Part shown: positions 33,186 through 42,452 of the stretch, piece by piece | How positions within the stretch are numbered: the first letter of the stretch is position 1 | Layout: each line of letters starts with the position of its first letter | DNA from: Bacteroidia bacterium | Lineage (GTDB): Bacteria > Bacteroidota > Bacteroidia > B-17B0 > Aurantibacillaceae | Length of the DNA stretch: 64,000 nucleotides | Direction: 5' to 3' | Assembly: GCA_016787705.1 (NCBI GenBank) | Contig: JAEUTP010000008.1 | Coordinates: 62,001 to 126,000 of the forward strand | Translations under genes and position numbers: made by a program | Notes under the pieces: generated by a model | Databases searched by the model: none | Told to the model about the DNA's origin: nothing | What the model saw: the letters and a program-made list of their open reading frames with translations, nothing else

Positions 33186-34136
33186 ATGAATGAAAAGATT
33201 ATTGCGCTAGACAGCGTGGAGCCGGTGGAGATTTATGGTGTGAATGATGTAAAACTGAACATTATTAAAAAACATTTCCCAAAATTAAAATTAATAGCCC
33301 GCGGTTACTCGTTAAAGGTAATGGGGGATAGCAACGAAATAAGCCGCTTTGAAAAAAAGCTTGACCTGATGGTGGATCAATATCATAAAACAGGTGTGCT
33401 TACAGATACAGTAATAGAAAGGCTTTTGGGCCAGAATGGTGACAACATTTTGGAATCGAAAGAAGAAGCCATAAACAGCGATATTATTTTATTTGGCAAT
33501 AATGGCCTGGTTGTAAAAGCAAAAACCGAGAACCAACGTCGCATGCTTGCTGCTATTGTAAAGAACGATATGTTGTTTGCCATTGGGCCCGCAGGTACAG
33601 GTAAAACTTATACGGCGGTTGCTTTAGCGGTAAAAGCCCTAAAAAACAAGGAGGTAAAACGCATTATTTTAACACGCCCTGCAGTTGAGGCAGGTGAAAA
33701 TTTAGGTTTTTTACCGGGGGATCTGCAGGAAAAATTGGATCCGTATATGCAACCTTTGTACGATGCCTTAAACGATATGGTGCCAAGTGACAAACTAACA
33801 CAATATATTGAGAACAGGATCATTCAAATTGCACCTTTGGCCTTTATGCGCGGCCGTACGTTGGATAATGCCTTTGTAATTTTAGATGAAGCACAAAATA
33901 CCACAGAAAGCCAGATGAAAATGTTTTTAACCAGGATGGGTGCCAATGCTAAATTTATTGTAACGGGCGATGTAACACAGATAGATCTGCCAAGTAAACA
34001 ACCAAGCGGCTTAGTGCAAGCTATTCGTTATTTAAAAAAGGTAGAAGGAATTAGTATTATTGAATTGGATAATACAGATGTTATACGCCATAAATTGGTA
34101 AAAGCTATTATTGAGAGTTACGAGCAAAATAAATAA
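33186..34136 (+). CDS. phoH: PhoH-like ATPase
   Basis: The 316-residue protein has an N-terminal KH-like region (about 10-70) and a RecA-like ATPase domain. Walker A GPAGTGKT is at 134-141, with LTRPAVEAGENLGFLPGD near 164 and Walker B FVILDEAQNT near 231, then FIVTGDVTQIDLP. PhoH proteins are linked to RNA metabolism, and the YbeZ type works with the endonuclease YbeY. No ybeY is adjacent. It starts 101 bases from the divergent adenosyltransferase-like gene. Confidence 0.93.
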   Translation: MNEKIIALDSVEPVEIYGVNDVKLNIIKKHFPKLKLIARGYSLKVMGDSNEISRFEKKLDLMVDQYHKTGVLTDTVIERLLGQNGDNILESKEEAINSDIILFGNNGLVVKAKTENQRRMLAAIVKNDMLFAIGPAGTGKTYTAVALAVKALKNKEVKRIILTRPAVEAGENLGFLPGDLQEKLDPYMQPLYDALNDMVPSDKLTQYIENRIIQIAPLAFMRGRTLDNAFVILDEAQNTTESQMKMFLTRMGANAKFIVTGDVTQIDLPSKQPSGLVQAIRYLKKVEGISIIELDNTDVIRHKLVKAIIESYEQNK

Positions 34137-34141
34137 TACAT

Positions 34142-34215
34142 TAACCACAAAGAGCACAAAGTCCACAAAAATATTTACCTACTTAATAAAAAAATCTTAG
34201 TGTACTTTATGTTAA
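34142..34215. repeat. Degenerate interspersed repeat (CACAAAG type)
   Basis: ACCACAAAGAGCACAAAGTC begins the element (34144 onward), which is followed by CACAAA and, after an AT-rich middle, by TTAGTGTACTTTATGTT, a decayed reverse complement. It lies between convergent phoH and the phosphatase gene. CACAAAG-type repeats are frequent in Bacteroidota gaps. Confidence 0.55.
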
Positions 34216-34228
34216 AATTTGTACTGAA

Positions 34229-35992
34229 TTAAAACCTAATCCCTATCAACAACATATCATCGGTTTGTTCAAAATCTTTTTGCCAGTCCCTTATTTCTTT
34301 TTCAACGCGTTTACCTTGTTCCTTCATTGATAAAGGCTGGATCTCAACTAACAGATCGCGGAAACGTTTGATCATGAATTTTTTTCCGTCGTGGCCACCA
34401 AACTGATCCTGCAAACCATCTGAAAACATATACAAAGTATCTGTAGGGTTTATTTTTATTTTGTGTTCTGAAAAAGTTTTATCCAACTCATGTCCAAAAC
34501 TTCCTATAGGGGATTTGTTTCCTTTTATTTCAATCAGCTCGCCTTTTTTGAAAATATACAAGGGGCGTTTTGCCCCGGAAAATGTAATTTCGCTCTTGCT
34601 TATTTTGTAACGGCAAATTGCAGCGTCCATCCCATCATTGGTAATAACGTTCCCACTTTGTTTTAAGGTTTCGTGCAAACGTTTATCAAGTTGTGATAAT
34701 ATTTGCGACGGACCTGTGATCTCAGAAAAATTAACGATCTGATTCATTAACGAATTACCAATAACTGTCATAAATGCCCCGGGTACGCCGTGACCGGTAC
34801 AATCCAACGCAGCAATAATAGCATCATCGCCTTTTTGCGAGAACCAATAAAAATCGCCACACACAACATCTTTAGGTTTGTAAAAAATAAATGAGTTGGC
34901 AAAAACTGTTGCTATCGTTTCGTCGGCTGGTAAAATAGATTCCTGAATGCGTTTTGCATAATTTATACTATCACGAATTTCACGGTAAGCATTCTCCAGC
35001 TTACCGCTTTTTTCAACCACCTCAACTGTGCGTAAACGCACCTGCTCTTCCATATTTTCAGAGTAAGAACGTAAACTATCGCGCATGTTTATTAAAGCAT
35101 TTCCAAGCAAATCGTTTTCGCTTAACTTATCGTAATGCGCTTTTAAATTTCCTTTACCAATTTCTGTAGCAAATACCGATGTTTGTGTAAAGCTTTCGGA
35201 TAAAGCATTTACAGAAGATACCATGTCACCGATCACATTCTTTTTGGCTTCCAGTTTTTCATCCGGCAATTCCCCTCTACCCAGTTGCTGAATAATGTTT
35301 TTCATTTTCAACACCGGTTTTCTAATTCCGCCAGAAATAAAAGAAACAGCGGCCATTATAAAAACAAATAAACCAACCGATGCAAGCAACATAAACGTTG
35401 TCATCTTATCCGAATCTTTTTGAATAGAGGCTTTCATTTTAAAAGCCGCCTCACGGTTACGGTGAATAATCCCTTTTAATTGTGCTTTAATGGATTGTGT
35501 ACGGGGCAATATCTCGCTTTCAACTAACTCTTCGCACTTAAATTTCTTTTGCGCATTTTCGTAGTCGTCAAAACTTACAAGAGTCGACATAATTTCTTTT
35601 TCAACCTGCTCTAGCTTAAAGATCTTTAAAAAGACATCCACCAGGCTATCGGCATCTGCTTTTTTATTGAGTTTAAGTAATTGCGTATCCAATTTTTTCT
35701 TTATTGCCGGATACTGTGTTTTTAACAACGAATCCAGATTCTTTTTATCATCAATACTATTTTGCAAATAGACCCAATTGGTAGAGTACATTTTTGATTC
35801 AGTAACAATAAGGTTTAATTTTTCCAGAGCTTCTACATATGGATTTATTACCTCGGTCATTTCGGCAATAGTGGCTTTATTTTTGCGGATGATATAATAG
35901 TTAAAACAAACATTGGCAATTACAATAATAATAACCAAAGCAAAAGCAAAAGTTATTCTGGGAAAACCCGTATTAAAAAAACCAAATTTCAT
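34229..35992 (-). CDS. Membrane SpoIIE-type (PP2C) phosphatase with four-helix sensor
   Basis: The 587-residue protein has a first membrane helix (13-35), an extracytoplasmic helical region (about 36-198, four-helix-bundle-like), a second membrane helix (199-222) and a HAMP-like region (about 222-280). A coiled linker (310-350) precedes a SpoIIE phosphatase domain (about 355-587) with GDFYW (379-383), DCTGHGVPGAFM (397-408) and FSDGLQDQ. The acidic metal ligands are present. Such phosphatases usually act on phosphorylated anti-anti-sigma factors. It is divergent from the TonB receptor/YfiR pair. Confidence 0.9.
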   Translation of the reverse strand: MKFGFFNTGFPRITFAFALVIIIVIANVCFNYYIIRKNKATIAEMTEVINPYVEALEKLNLIVTESKMYSTNWVYLQNSIDDKKNLDSLLKTQYPAIKKKLDTQLLKLNKKADADSLVDVFLKIFKLEQVEKEIMSTLVSFDDYENAQKKFKCEELVESEILPRTQSIKAQLKGIIHRNREAAFKMKASIQKDSDKMTTFMLLASVGLFVFIMAAVSFISGGIRKPVLKMKNIIQQLGRGELPDEKLEAKKNVIGDMVSSVNALSESFTQTSVFATEIGKGNLKAHYDKLSENDLLGNALINMRDSLRSYSENMEEQVRLRTVEVVEKSGKLENAYREIRDSINYAKRIQESILPADETIATVFANSFIFYKPKDVVCGDFYWFSQKGDDAIIAALDCTGHGVPGAFMTVIGNSLMNQIVNFSEITGPSQILSQLDKRLHETLKQSGNVITNDGMDAAICRYKISKSEITFSGAKRPLYIFKKGELIEIKGNKSPIGSFGHELDKTFSEHKIKINPTDTLYMFSDGLQDQFGGHDGKKFMIKRFRDLLVEIQPLSMKEQGKRVEKEIRDWQKDFEQTDDMLLIGIRF

Positions 35993-36033
35993 TTTGAAGT
36001 GTTGATGTGCTTTCTAAAACCACGTCACCTATA

Positions 36034-36041
36034 CAAATATA
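36034..36041 (-). promoter_or_regulatory. -7 promoter element of the SpoIIE-type phosphatase
   Basis: The minus strand reads TATATTTG, a perfect TAnnTTTG, about 42 bases upstream of the ATG at 35992. The opposite promoter (TATCTTTC, 36115-36122) serves the receptor gene. Confidence 0.6.
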
Positions 36042-36127
36042 TCAAATTATGTTACCTTTTAAAATCTAAAACCCCGTTAGATTAAGATTATTTTTAAAAT
36101 TTAAATTTAATTTTTATCTTTCCGTTT

Positions 36128-38185
36128 ATTCGAGCCTTTAAGATATTTATAACCATTACCTTTTTTTTAGTGGTATCAGCCACGGGCATTCATGCACAGG
36201 CAGATACAACAATTATTAAAAAAGATAGCGTTGATTTTTATGAGATGTCGTTAGAACAGCTTTTAAAGCTAAAAGCGCATGGTGTACCTACTGAACTCGA
36301 AAAACTCATCAATTCCCTTATTTCTGTTGCTTCTAAAAAGCCTTTAAACACCAGAGAATCGCCGAGTATCATTAGCCTTATTACCCAAGATGAAATAGCC
36401 AGCTCAGGGGCACGCGACCTGATAGACGTTTTACGCCTGATACCCGGTTTTGATTTTGGCGTAGATGTGGAAGGTGTTGTAGGCGTTGGCATTCGTGGCA
36501 ATTGGGCCCATGAAGGAAAAGTGCTGATGCTTATTGACGGACAAGAAATGAACGAGATTTTGTTTGCCACTAATCAGTTTGGTAACCGTTATCCGGTAGA
36601 GCAAATAAAAAGAATTGAGATCATAAGAGGGCCGGGATCTGCTATTTATGGAGGCTTTGCAGAATACGGAGTTATAAACATCATTACAAAACAAGGTGCA
36701 GATATTAATGGAGTAAACGTTTCGGGCACTTATGGGCAAGGCTCTGAAGATTACTTAAGAAGAAATGTAAGCCTTAGTTTGGGGCAAAAAATAAAAGAAG
36801 TTGAATATAGCATTAGCGGCAGCGTAGGCCAGGGACAGCGAAGCAATGGCATATATACCGATTTTCAGGATAGCAGTTACAACATGACCGGCAATTCACA
36901 AAATAACCCTGCTTTTTTTAACGCAGGCATTAAATACAAAGGCTTAAGTTTTCGCGCTATTGGCGATTTTTTTCAAACTACCATGCGTGATGGTTATGGG
37001 AATGTGATACCGGGCGGAGCGGTAAAGGATAATTTTTGCGGCATTTTTTCGGAACTTAAATATATTATTAAAGTAAACGATAAATTAACTATTACACCCC
37101 GCATTAATTACAAATCACAAACCCCTTGGCAAAGCGAAGCTTATACCGGGAAAGAAGAATATAATCGTACTGCCACACGAACACTTGGTAACATTACTAC
37201 ATCTTATAATTTAAACCGTTATATTAATTTTGTTTTGGGTAGTGAGTATTTTAGAGATGAAGCGAAAGATAAAGTGGATAGCAGCTACTTTTCGAATAAC
37301 AAACAAAAAGTAAGCTATCACAATTATGCTTTTTTTGCCCAGGGATTAATTAAGACCCGTATTGTAAATTTTATTTTAGGTGCGCGTTACGATAAACACA
37401 ATGAATACGGATATGCTTTTGTACCAAGAGTTGGCCTTACAAAAAAGTATGGTAAATTTCACTTTAAAGCTTTATATAGCAGCGCATTCCGAGCCCCTTC
37501 CATCGAGAATATAAATTACAGCACCAATGATGGTATTAAGCCTGAGTTAACCCAAGTGATAGAAGTTGAGATGGGTTATCAATTAACACGCAAATCTTTT
37601 TTTAATATAAATGTGTATGACATTACAACAAATAATCCAATTGTTTATTATACCGATTCAACATCTACCGATTATTATATAAATTCCGGCCATTCAGGCA
37701 CCCAAGGTATTGAGGCAGAATATACCGTTAAGCAAAAGTGGGGACATGTTGCTATTAACTATGCCTATTACTCTGCGGGAAATAAAGAAAAAATTCCTGA
37801 TTACGAAGTAAGTGATAATTCTTCTGCTTTAATGGCGTTTGCTAATAACCGGGTTAACTTAAATTCATCTTTTAATTTAGCGAAAGGATTATCATTAAGC
37901 CCAACCGTTTCTTTTTATGGCGCACGCTATGGTTATAGTTCTGTTGATAGCACAGGCACTTCGGTTGCAGAACTTTTTGCGCCAACAACACTTTTAAATA
38001 TTTATTTAAGATATAATACACCACTTAAAGGATTAACAGTTGGATTAGGTGTTTACGATATTTTAGATGAACAATTTAAATTTTTACAGCCCTATAATGG
38101 TTATCATGCACCATTACCAGGACCAGGAAGAGAGATAATTTTTCGTTTACAATACACTTTAAATTATAAAAGCAAAACAGATTGA
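36128..38185 (+). CDS. TonB-dependent receptor, probable ATT start
   Basis: The receptor has about 685 residues: a plug domain with SPSIISLITQDEIASSGARD and RGPGSAIYGGFAEYGVINII, then a 22-strand-type barrel ending in an aromatic residue-rich C-terminus. The first canonical start (GTG 36170) gives a truncated signal. Upstream, the frame reads IRAFKIFITITFFLVVSATG from ATT at 36128, then IHAQA, a complete signal peptide, and no ATG/GTG/TTG lies between. I therefore extend to 36128. The N-terminal SLEQLLKLK and VASKK pattern is typical of receptors paired with YfiR (DUF4154) proteins, which indeed follow with a four-base overlap. Confidence 0.85.
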   Translation: MRAFKIFITITFFLVVSATGIHAQADTTIIKKDSVDFYEMSLEQLLKLKAHGVPTELEKLINSLISVASKKPLNTRESPSIISLITQDEIASSGARDLIDVLRLIPGFDFGVDVEGVVGVGIRGNWAHEGKVLMLIDGQEMNEILFATNQFGNRYPVEQIKRIEIIRGPGSAIYGGFAEYGVINIITKQGADINGVNVSGTYGQGSEDYLRRNVSLSLGQKIKEVEYSISGSVGQGQRSNGIYTDFQDSSYNMTGNSQNNPAFFNAGIKYKGLSFRAIGDFFQTTMRDGYGNVIPGGAVKDNFCGIFSELKYIIKVNDKLTITPRINYKSQTPWQSEAYTGKEEYNRTATRTLGNITTSYNLNRYINFVLGSEYFRDEAKDKVDSSYFSNNKQKVSYHNYAFFAQGLIKTRIVNFILGARYDKHNEYGYAFVPRVGLTKKYGKFHFKALYSSAFRAPSIENINYSTNDGIKPELTQVIEVEMGYQLTRKSFFNINVYDITTNNPIVYYTDSTSTDYYINSGHSGTQGIEAEYTVKQKWGHVAINYAYYSAGNKEKIPDYEVSDNSSALMAFANNRVNLNSSFNLAKGLSLSPTVSFYGARYGYSSVDSTGTSVAELFAPTTLLNIYLRYNTPLKGLTVGLGVYDILDEQFKFLQPYNGYHAPLPGPGREIIFRLQYTLNYKSKTD

Positions 38186-38727
38186 AGAACGCTAAATACA
38201 TAAAGTATATAAAACTAATGTTGTTTGCAGCATTGTTTTTGCGTGGCGTTTATTCAGGCAATTGCAAGGCACAGGAAACCGATTACAAAGCTTATACTTT
38301 ATTCGTTTATAATTTCATGAAGTATATTGAGTGGCCGGAGGCACAAAACAAAGGTGATTTTATTTTAGCGGTATTAGGCGATTCACCAATTACAAAAGAA
38401 CTGGAAACATTAGCAGCCACCAAAAAAATAAAGGGCAGGAACATTGTTATACGCAAATGTAAAACACCCGAAGATACATATGGTTGTCATTTATTATTTG
38501 TGCCATCATCAAAAAGTGCGGTTGTAAAAACATTAAAAGAACAAACCAAAGATAAACCCGTTTTAATTGTAGGAGAGCGTGAAGGCCTTGCCAAAAAAGG
38601 CGCCAGTTTAAGTTTTGTGACTTTAGAAGATGATGAATTAAAATTTGATATCAATAAAAAAGAAATAGAACAACATCAACTCAAGATAGCTAGCTCATTG
38701 ATTAGTTTGGGTATTGTGATTAATTAG
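38182..38727 (+). CDS. YfiR family (DUF4154) periplasmic protein
   Basis: The 181-residue protein has a signal peptide (about 1-30) and the YfiR/DUF4154 layout: YTLFVYNFMKYIEWP near 37-51, then ILAVLGDSPI, VIRKCKTPEDTYGCHLLFV and VGEREGLAKKGASLSF. In Pseudomonas, YfiR is the periplasmic repressor of the YfiN diguanylate cyclase. The start is TTG at 38182, overlapping the receptor stop by four bases, so it is coupled. No diguanylate cyclase is nearby; a divergent SpoIIE-type phosphatase takes that place. Confidence 0.88.
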   Translation: MKNAKYIKYIKLMLFAALFLRGVYSGNCKAQETDYKAYTLFVYNFMKYIEWPEAQNKGDFILAVLGDSPITKELETLAATKKIKGRNIVIRKCKTPEDTYGCHLLFVPSSKSAVVKTLKEQTKDKPVLIVGEREGLAKKGASLSFVTLEDDELKFDINKKEIEQHQLKIASSLISLGIVIN

Positions 38728-38833
38728 CCTAATCCTAACTCCTTCTCTTTTGGAGAAGGAGTTGTATTTCTCTTATTCAAAATTAATTTATTGTTTGGTT
38801 CCTTCTCCTTTGGAGAAGCCGGGGGATGAGGCC
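38728..38833. repeat. Interspersed palindromic repeat (CCTTCTCC family), copy 2
   Basis: AACTCCTTCTC (38737-38747) pairs perfectly with GAGAAGGAGTT (38753-38763). A second unit, CCTTCTCC near 38801-38808 with GGAGAAG (38812-38818), is followed by GGGGGATGAGGCC. It is related to the element at 853-938 and lies between convergent yfiR-like and lolA-like genes. Confidence 0.75.
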
Positions 38834-38837
38834 GAAA

Positions 38838-38864
38838 TAAAAAAGGGCCTCAAAAAAAGCCCTT
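38838..38864 (-). terminator. Rho-independent terminator of the lolA-like gene
   Basis: Reading leftward, AAGGGC (38864-38859) pairs with GCCCTT (38848-38843), followed by a T-run. It is ten bases after the stop codon. Confidence 0.8.
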
Positions 38865-38873
38865 CCTTGATTA

Positions 38874-39524
38874 TTATCTTTCGTCACTTATCTGATCAGG
38901 TTTTAAACCTTTGGTATCAAAGGTAAAAACAGGGTCTGCAATTTCTAAATTTGGTTTTAATGCTTTTATATCATAAACATTCTGGCCGCCATCTTTCATT
39001 AACATCACCAATTTGGCAATTTGCTTTTTTGTTTTATCAACGTAAATTTTTACGGTATGAAATTTTTTCTTTTCAGGTTTAACTGCCGGAAAAAGATCAA
39101 TAACGCTACACATTACAGCACCAACTTTTTCATCGTTACTGTATTTATACTTATATCCATTTTCATACATGGTAAAGATCTTTGCCGGATTTTGCTCGTC
39201 ATTTTCAGCGTCAAAATTCTTAATAGTTACTTCTTTAGCATCTTTATTATAATTCCATATGGTTTTACCATCACATACAATTGTATTTCCCGGAATATCC
39301 AATTTGAATTTTTGCCCCTTTACCGAAATTTTCCAGCTTTGAGGTTTTTCTACCGCTTTTTTATCTTTATTAAGCATAGTAAATACAACATCGGCTGTAA
39401 TGGTTTTATAAGCCTTGGTAGTTTTACTGAGATCATCTAAAATAGCTTTTGCTTTAGGATCCTGATCTTGCGCGTTTAATAAAACCGAAGCGCAAATAAA
39501 TAATAAACTAAATAATCTCTTCAT
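38874..39524 (-). CDS. lolA: LolA-like outer-membrane lipoprotein carrier
   Basis: The 216-residue protein has a signal peptide (1-18, cleaved after NAQ). A LolA/LolB-type beta-sheet half-barrel follows: ILDDLSKTTKAYKTITADVVFT near the N-terminus, IVCDGKTIWNYNKDAKEVTI near 80, and a C-terminal ADPVFTFDT strand. LolA shuttles lipoproteins across the periplasm from LolCDE to the outer membrane, which fits the lipoprotein-rich proteome. It follows ftsK, as is common in Bacteroidota, but has its own -7 element. Confidence 0.86.
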   Translation of the reverse strand: MKRLFSLLFICASVLLNAQDQDPKAKAILDDLSKTTKAYKTITADVVFTMLNKDKKAVEKPQSWKISVKGQKFKLDIPGNTIVCDGKTIWNYNKDAKEVTIKNFDAENDEQNPAKIFTMYENGYKYKYSNDEKVGAVMCSVIDLFPAVKPEKKKFHTVKIYVDKTKKQIAKLVMLMKDGGQNVYDIKALKPNLEIADPVFTFDTKGLKPDQISDER

Positions 39525-39538
39525 AAACTTATCAAGTA

Positions 39539-39546
39539 CAAATTTA
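39539..39546 (-). promoter_or_regulatory. -7 promoter element of the lolA-like gene
   Basis: The minus strand reads TAAATTTG, a perfect TAnnTTTG, 14 bases before the ATG at 39524. It separates the lolA-like gene from ftsK, which ends at 39602. Confidence 0.5.
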
Positions 39547-39601
39547 ATACCAAATTAAGACATCTAAGATGCAAAAAAGGTTTAAATAATAATGGGGTAT
39601 C

Positions 39602-42331
39602 TTAACGATTTTTTAATTTTTGTAAGATTTCTTCCAATTGAGCCATGTCTTTGATCAGAACATCACGTGCCTTGCTGCCTTCAAAGCCACCAATAATTCC
39701 AGCCGCTTCTAATTGGTCAACTATCCTACCTGCCCTGTTATAACCTAATTTTAACTTTCTTTGTAAGAAAGAAGCACTCCCCTGCTGAAATTGAACCACT
39801 AATTTAGCCGCATCATCAAACATTTTATCCCTTTCGCTCAGATCAACATCCCCAACACCATCGCCCCCATCTTCACCAACATATTCAGGCAATAAAAAGG
39901 CACTTGGGTAAGCACGCTGGTTACCAATAAATTCTGTAATTTTTTCTACTTCCGGAGTATCAACAAAAGCACATTGTATACGAATAAGATCATTACCTGT
40001 GCTTAATAACATATCACCACGACCAATTAACTGATCGGCCCCACCAGAATCTAAAATGGTACGGCTATCTATTTTACTTGTTACCCTAAACGCAATACGC
40101 GCCGGGAAGTTTGCTTTAATTGTACCAGTAATAATATTTACTGATGGCCTTTGCGTTGCAATAATTAAGTGTATACCAATAGCGCGGGCTAACTGCGCTA
40201 AACGTGCAATTGGCGTTTCAACTTCTTTACCCGCTGTCATGATCAGATCTGCAAACTCATCCACTACCAAAACAATGTATGGTAAAAATTTATGCCCGTC
40301 ATTCGGATTTAATTTGCGGTTTACAAACTTGGTATTGTATTCTTTAATATTTCTAACTTGCGCATCCTGTAACAAGGCATAACGGTTATCCATTTCAATA
40401 CACAGTGAATTTAACGTATGAATTACCTTTGTGTTATCAGTAATAATAGCATCTTCAGAGTTCGGTAATTTTGCAAGAAAGTGGCGCTCAATTTTATTGA
40501 ATAAAGTTAACTCTACTTTTTTAGGATCTACCAATACAAATTTTACCTGTGCAGGATGTTTTTTGTAAAGTAATGAAACCAATACCGCATTCAATCCTAC
40601 CGATTTACCTTGCCCTGTAGCACCCGCCATTAATAGGTGAGGCATTTTTGCAAGATCGGCAATAAATATTTCGTTACTGATTGTTTTACCCAAAGCAACC
40701 GGTAATTCAAAAGCAGAATTATTGAATTTTTCGGATGCCAGAATGTTTTTCATTGGTACCATTTCGGGGTTTAAATTCGGAACCTCAATACCAATAGTGC
40801 CTTTACCCGGAATTGGTGCAATGATACGAATACCCAAAGCCGCTAAGCTAAGTGCAATATCATCTTCGAGATTTTTGATTTTACTGATACGCACACCTGC
40901 CGCAGGAACTATTTCGTATAAAGTAACTGTTGGCCCAACCGTTGCAGTGATCTTATCAATTTCTATTCCGTAATTTTTTAATGTGCTTAAAATTCTGTTC
41001 TTATTGGCAATCAATTCTTCCTGGTTTACTTTACTTCCGGTATTACCATAATCATTCAATAAATCAAAAGAAGGGAATTTATACGAACCAAGATCCAATG
41101 TAGGATCGTACTCGCCAAATTCTTCTACTAATTTTGCAGCTTTATTTTCTTCTTCTAATACAATTGGCTCTTCAACTATTTTGCCAATCTCAAATTCAGG
41201 CTCGCCATTTTTTGCAACCACCTCAGCCGTTTCAACAACATTGATCATTTCAATTTTATTTTCTTCTACCGGCCTTTCTTCAGCTTTTAGGTCTTCGATC
41301 TTTGCCTCTTCAACAGAAGGAACAACTTCAAACGTTGCATCATTGTTTAACGCGGTGGCTTCTTCTTTTTTTGGAAGCACTTCAAAATTCAATAACTCCG
41401 CTTCTTCTTCAGGTGTTAATGAAGTTTCTTTTAATTCGTTGAAAGATGAATTAAACTCTTTTTCAGCTACTGGTTGTGTTTTTATTTCTGACAGTATCTG
41501 TTCATCCTCTTCAATTACAGGTTTTACAGGTAATTTAAATGAAAGATTAATGATCAACACAAGGAAAGTCAACATCGAAAATGCAAGCAAGGCAACTAAT
41601 CCAATACCACCAACATAATTAGAGAGTTGCGCGTTGATAAAATAACCAAAGCCACCACCCATATAAAACAATGTTTCAGAAAAAAAGTAAGACAATACCA
41701 ACGAACTCCAAACTAAAAGAAATAACCATTTAGCGTTAAATGAACCTATGTTGATGAATTTTTTTTGTACTACTTTTTGAATACCGTATAAAAATAATAC
41801 CGGCACCAAAATAAAAGACGCTGATCCAAAACCTTTATACATGAACAAATGCGAGATCAAAGCACCTGCTTTACCCAACCAGTTCTTTACTTTTGTTTCA
41901 GGTAGAAAGAATTCTTCTGAGTTTCCTAAAACTTTATCTTGATCTACCTGCCAGGTAAAAAAATAAGATACAAAAGCAATTGCTAAATAAGCAGAAAATA
42001 ATACAAGTAATAAGCCAAAGATCTTTTGGGTACGCTCGTTTTGATAGAACGCTTTTACTTTTTCAAAACGTTGAGCTAAAGCAATTTTATTCTTTTCTTT
42101 TTCCTTAGTTTTTATTTTCGCCTCTTTTACAGGTTTTACTTCTTCTTCAGCAGTAGTTTCTTCCTCAACTTTGGCTGTTGTTTTTGGTTTATTTTTTTTT
42201 CTTTCAACAGGCTGTTTTTCAATCAACTTAGGCGTAACGTAATCTTCAATAGAATTTTTTTCTATTACTTCTTCAACGTCAGTTTCCACATTGTTTTTAG
42301 ACCTGAATTTATTTCTTTTTTCGGCGCTCAT
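39602..42331 (-). CDS. ftsK: FtsK/SpoIIIE family DNA translocase
   Basis: The translocase moves chromosome ends through the division septum and activates dimer resolution. The 909-residue protein has an acidic/basic N-terminal tail (1-95), four membrane helices (about 103-125, 155-185, 201-220 and 240-265), a Pro/Glu-rich linker (about 270-440) and the motor domain with Walker A GATGQGKS (570-577) and VLVVDEFADLI. The C-terminal gamma domain (about 845-905) has FLQRKLKLGYNRAGRIVDQLE, which reads KOPS-type sequences. It is divergent from the S15-type hydrolase gene. Confidence 0.96.
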   Translation of the reverse strand: MSAEKRNKFRSKNNVETDVEEVIEKNSIEDYVTPKLIEKQPVERKKNKPKTTAKVEEETTAEEEVKPVKEAKIKTKEKEKNKIALAQRFEKVKAFYQNERTQKIFGLLLVLFSAYLAIAFVSYFFTWQVDQDKVLGNSEEFFLPETKVKNWLGKAGALISHLFMYKGFGSASFILVPVLFLYGIQKVVQKKFINIGSFNAKWLFLLVWSSLVLSYFFSETLFYMGGGFGYFINAQLSNYVGGIGLVALLAFSMLTFLVLIINLSFKLPVKPVIEEDEQILSEIKTQPVAEKEFNSSFNELKETSLTPEEEAELLNFEVLPKKEEATALNNDATFEVVPSVEEAKIEDLKAEERPVEENKIEMINVVETAEVVAKNGEPEFEIGKIVEEPIVLEEENKAAKLVEEFGEYDPTLDLGSYKFPSFDLLNDYGNTGSKVNQEELIANKNRILSTLKNYGIEIDKITATVGPTVTLYEIVPAAGVRISKIKNLEDDIALSLAALGIRIIAPIPGKGTIGIEVPNLNPEMVPMKNILASEKFNNSAFELPVALGKTISNEIFIADLAKMPHLLMAGATGQGKSVGLNAVLVSLLYKKHPAQVKFVLVDPKKVELTLFNKIERHFLAKLPNSEDAIITDNTKVIHTLNSLCIEMDNRYALLQDAQVRNIKEYNTKFVNRKLNPNDGHKFLPYIVLVVDEFADLIMTAGKEVETPIARLAQLARAIGIHLIIATQRPSVNIITGTIKANFPARIAFRVTSKIDSRTILDSGGADQLIGRGDMLLSTGNDLIRIQCAFVDTPEVEKITEFIGNQRAYPSAFLLPEYVGEDGGDGVGDVDLSERDKMFDDAAKLVVQFQQGSASFLQRKLKLGYNRAGRIVDQLEAAGIIGGFEGSKARDVLIKDMAQLEEILQKLKNR

Positions 42332-42452
42332 TATCTTTTAAAAATAAGAGAAAGCATTGGGGTTTAAAGTCTTGCCTAACCAATGTTTTTAACTACAAAT
42401 TGTTAATCAAATATTGCGTGTTTTAGAAGTATTTATTGTATAATTGATGTGC

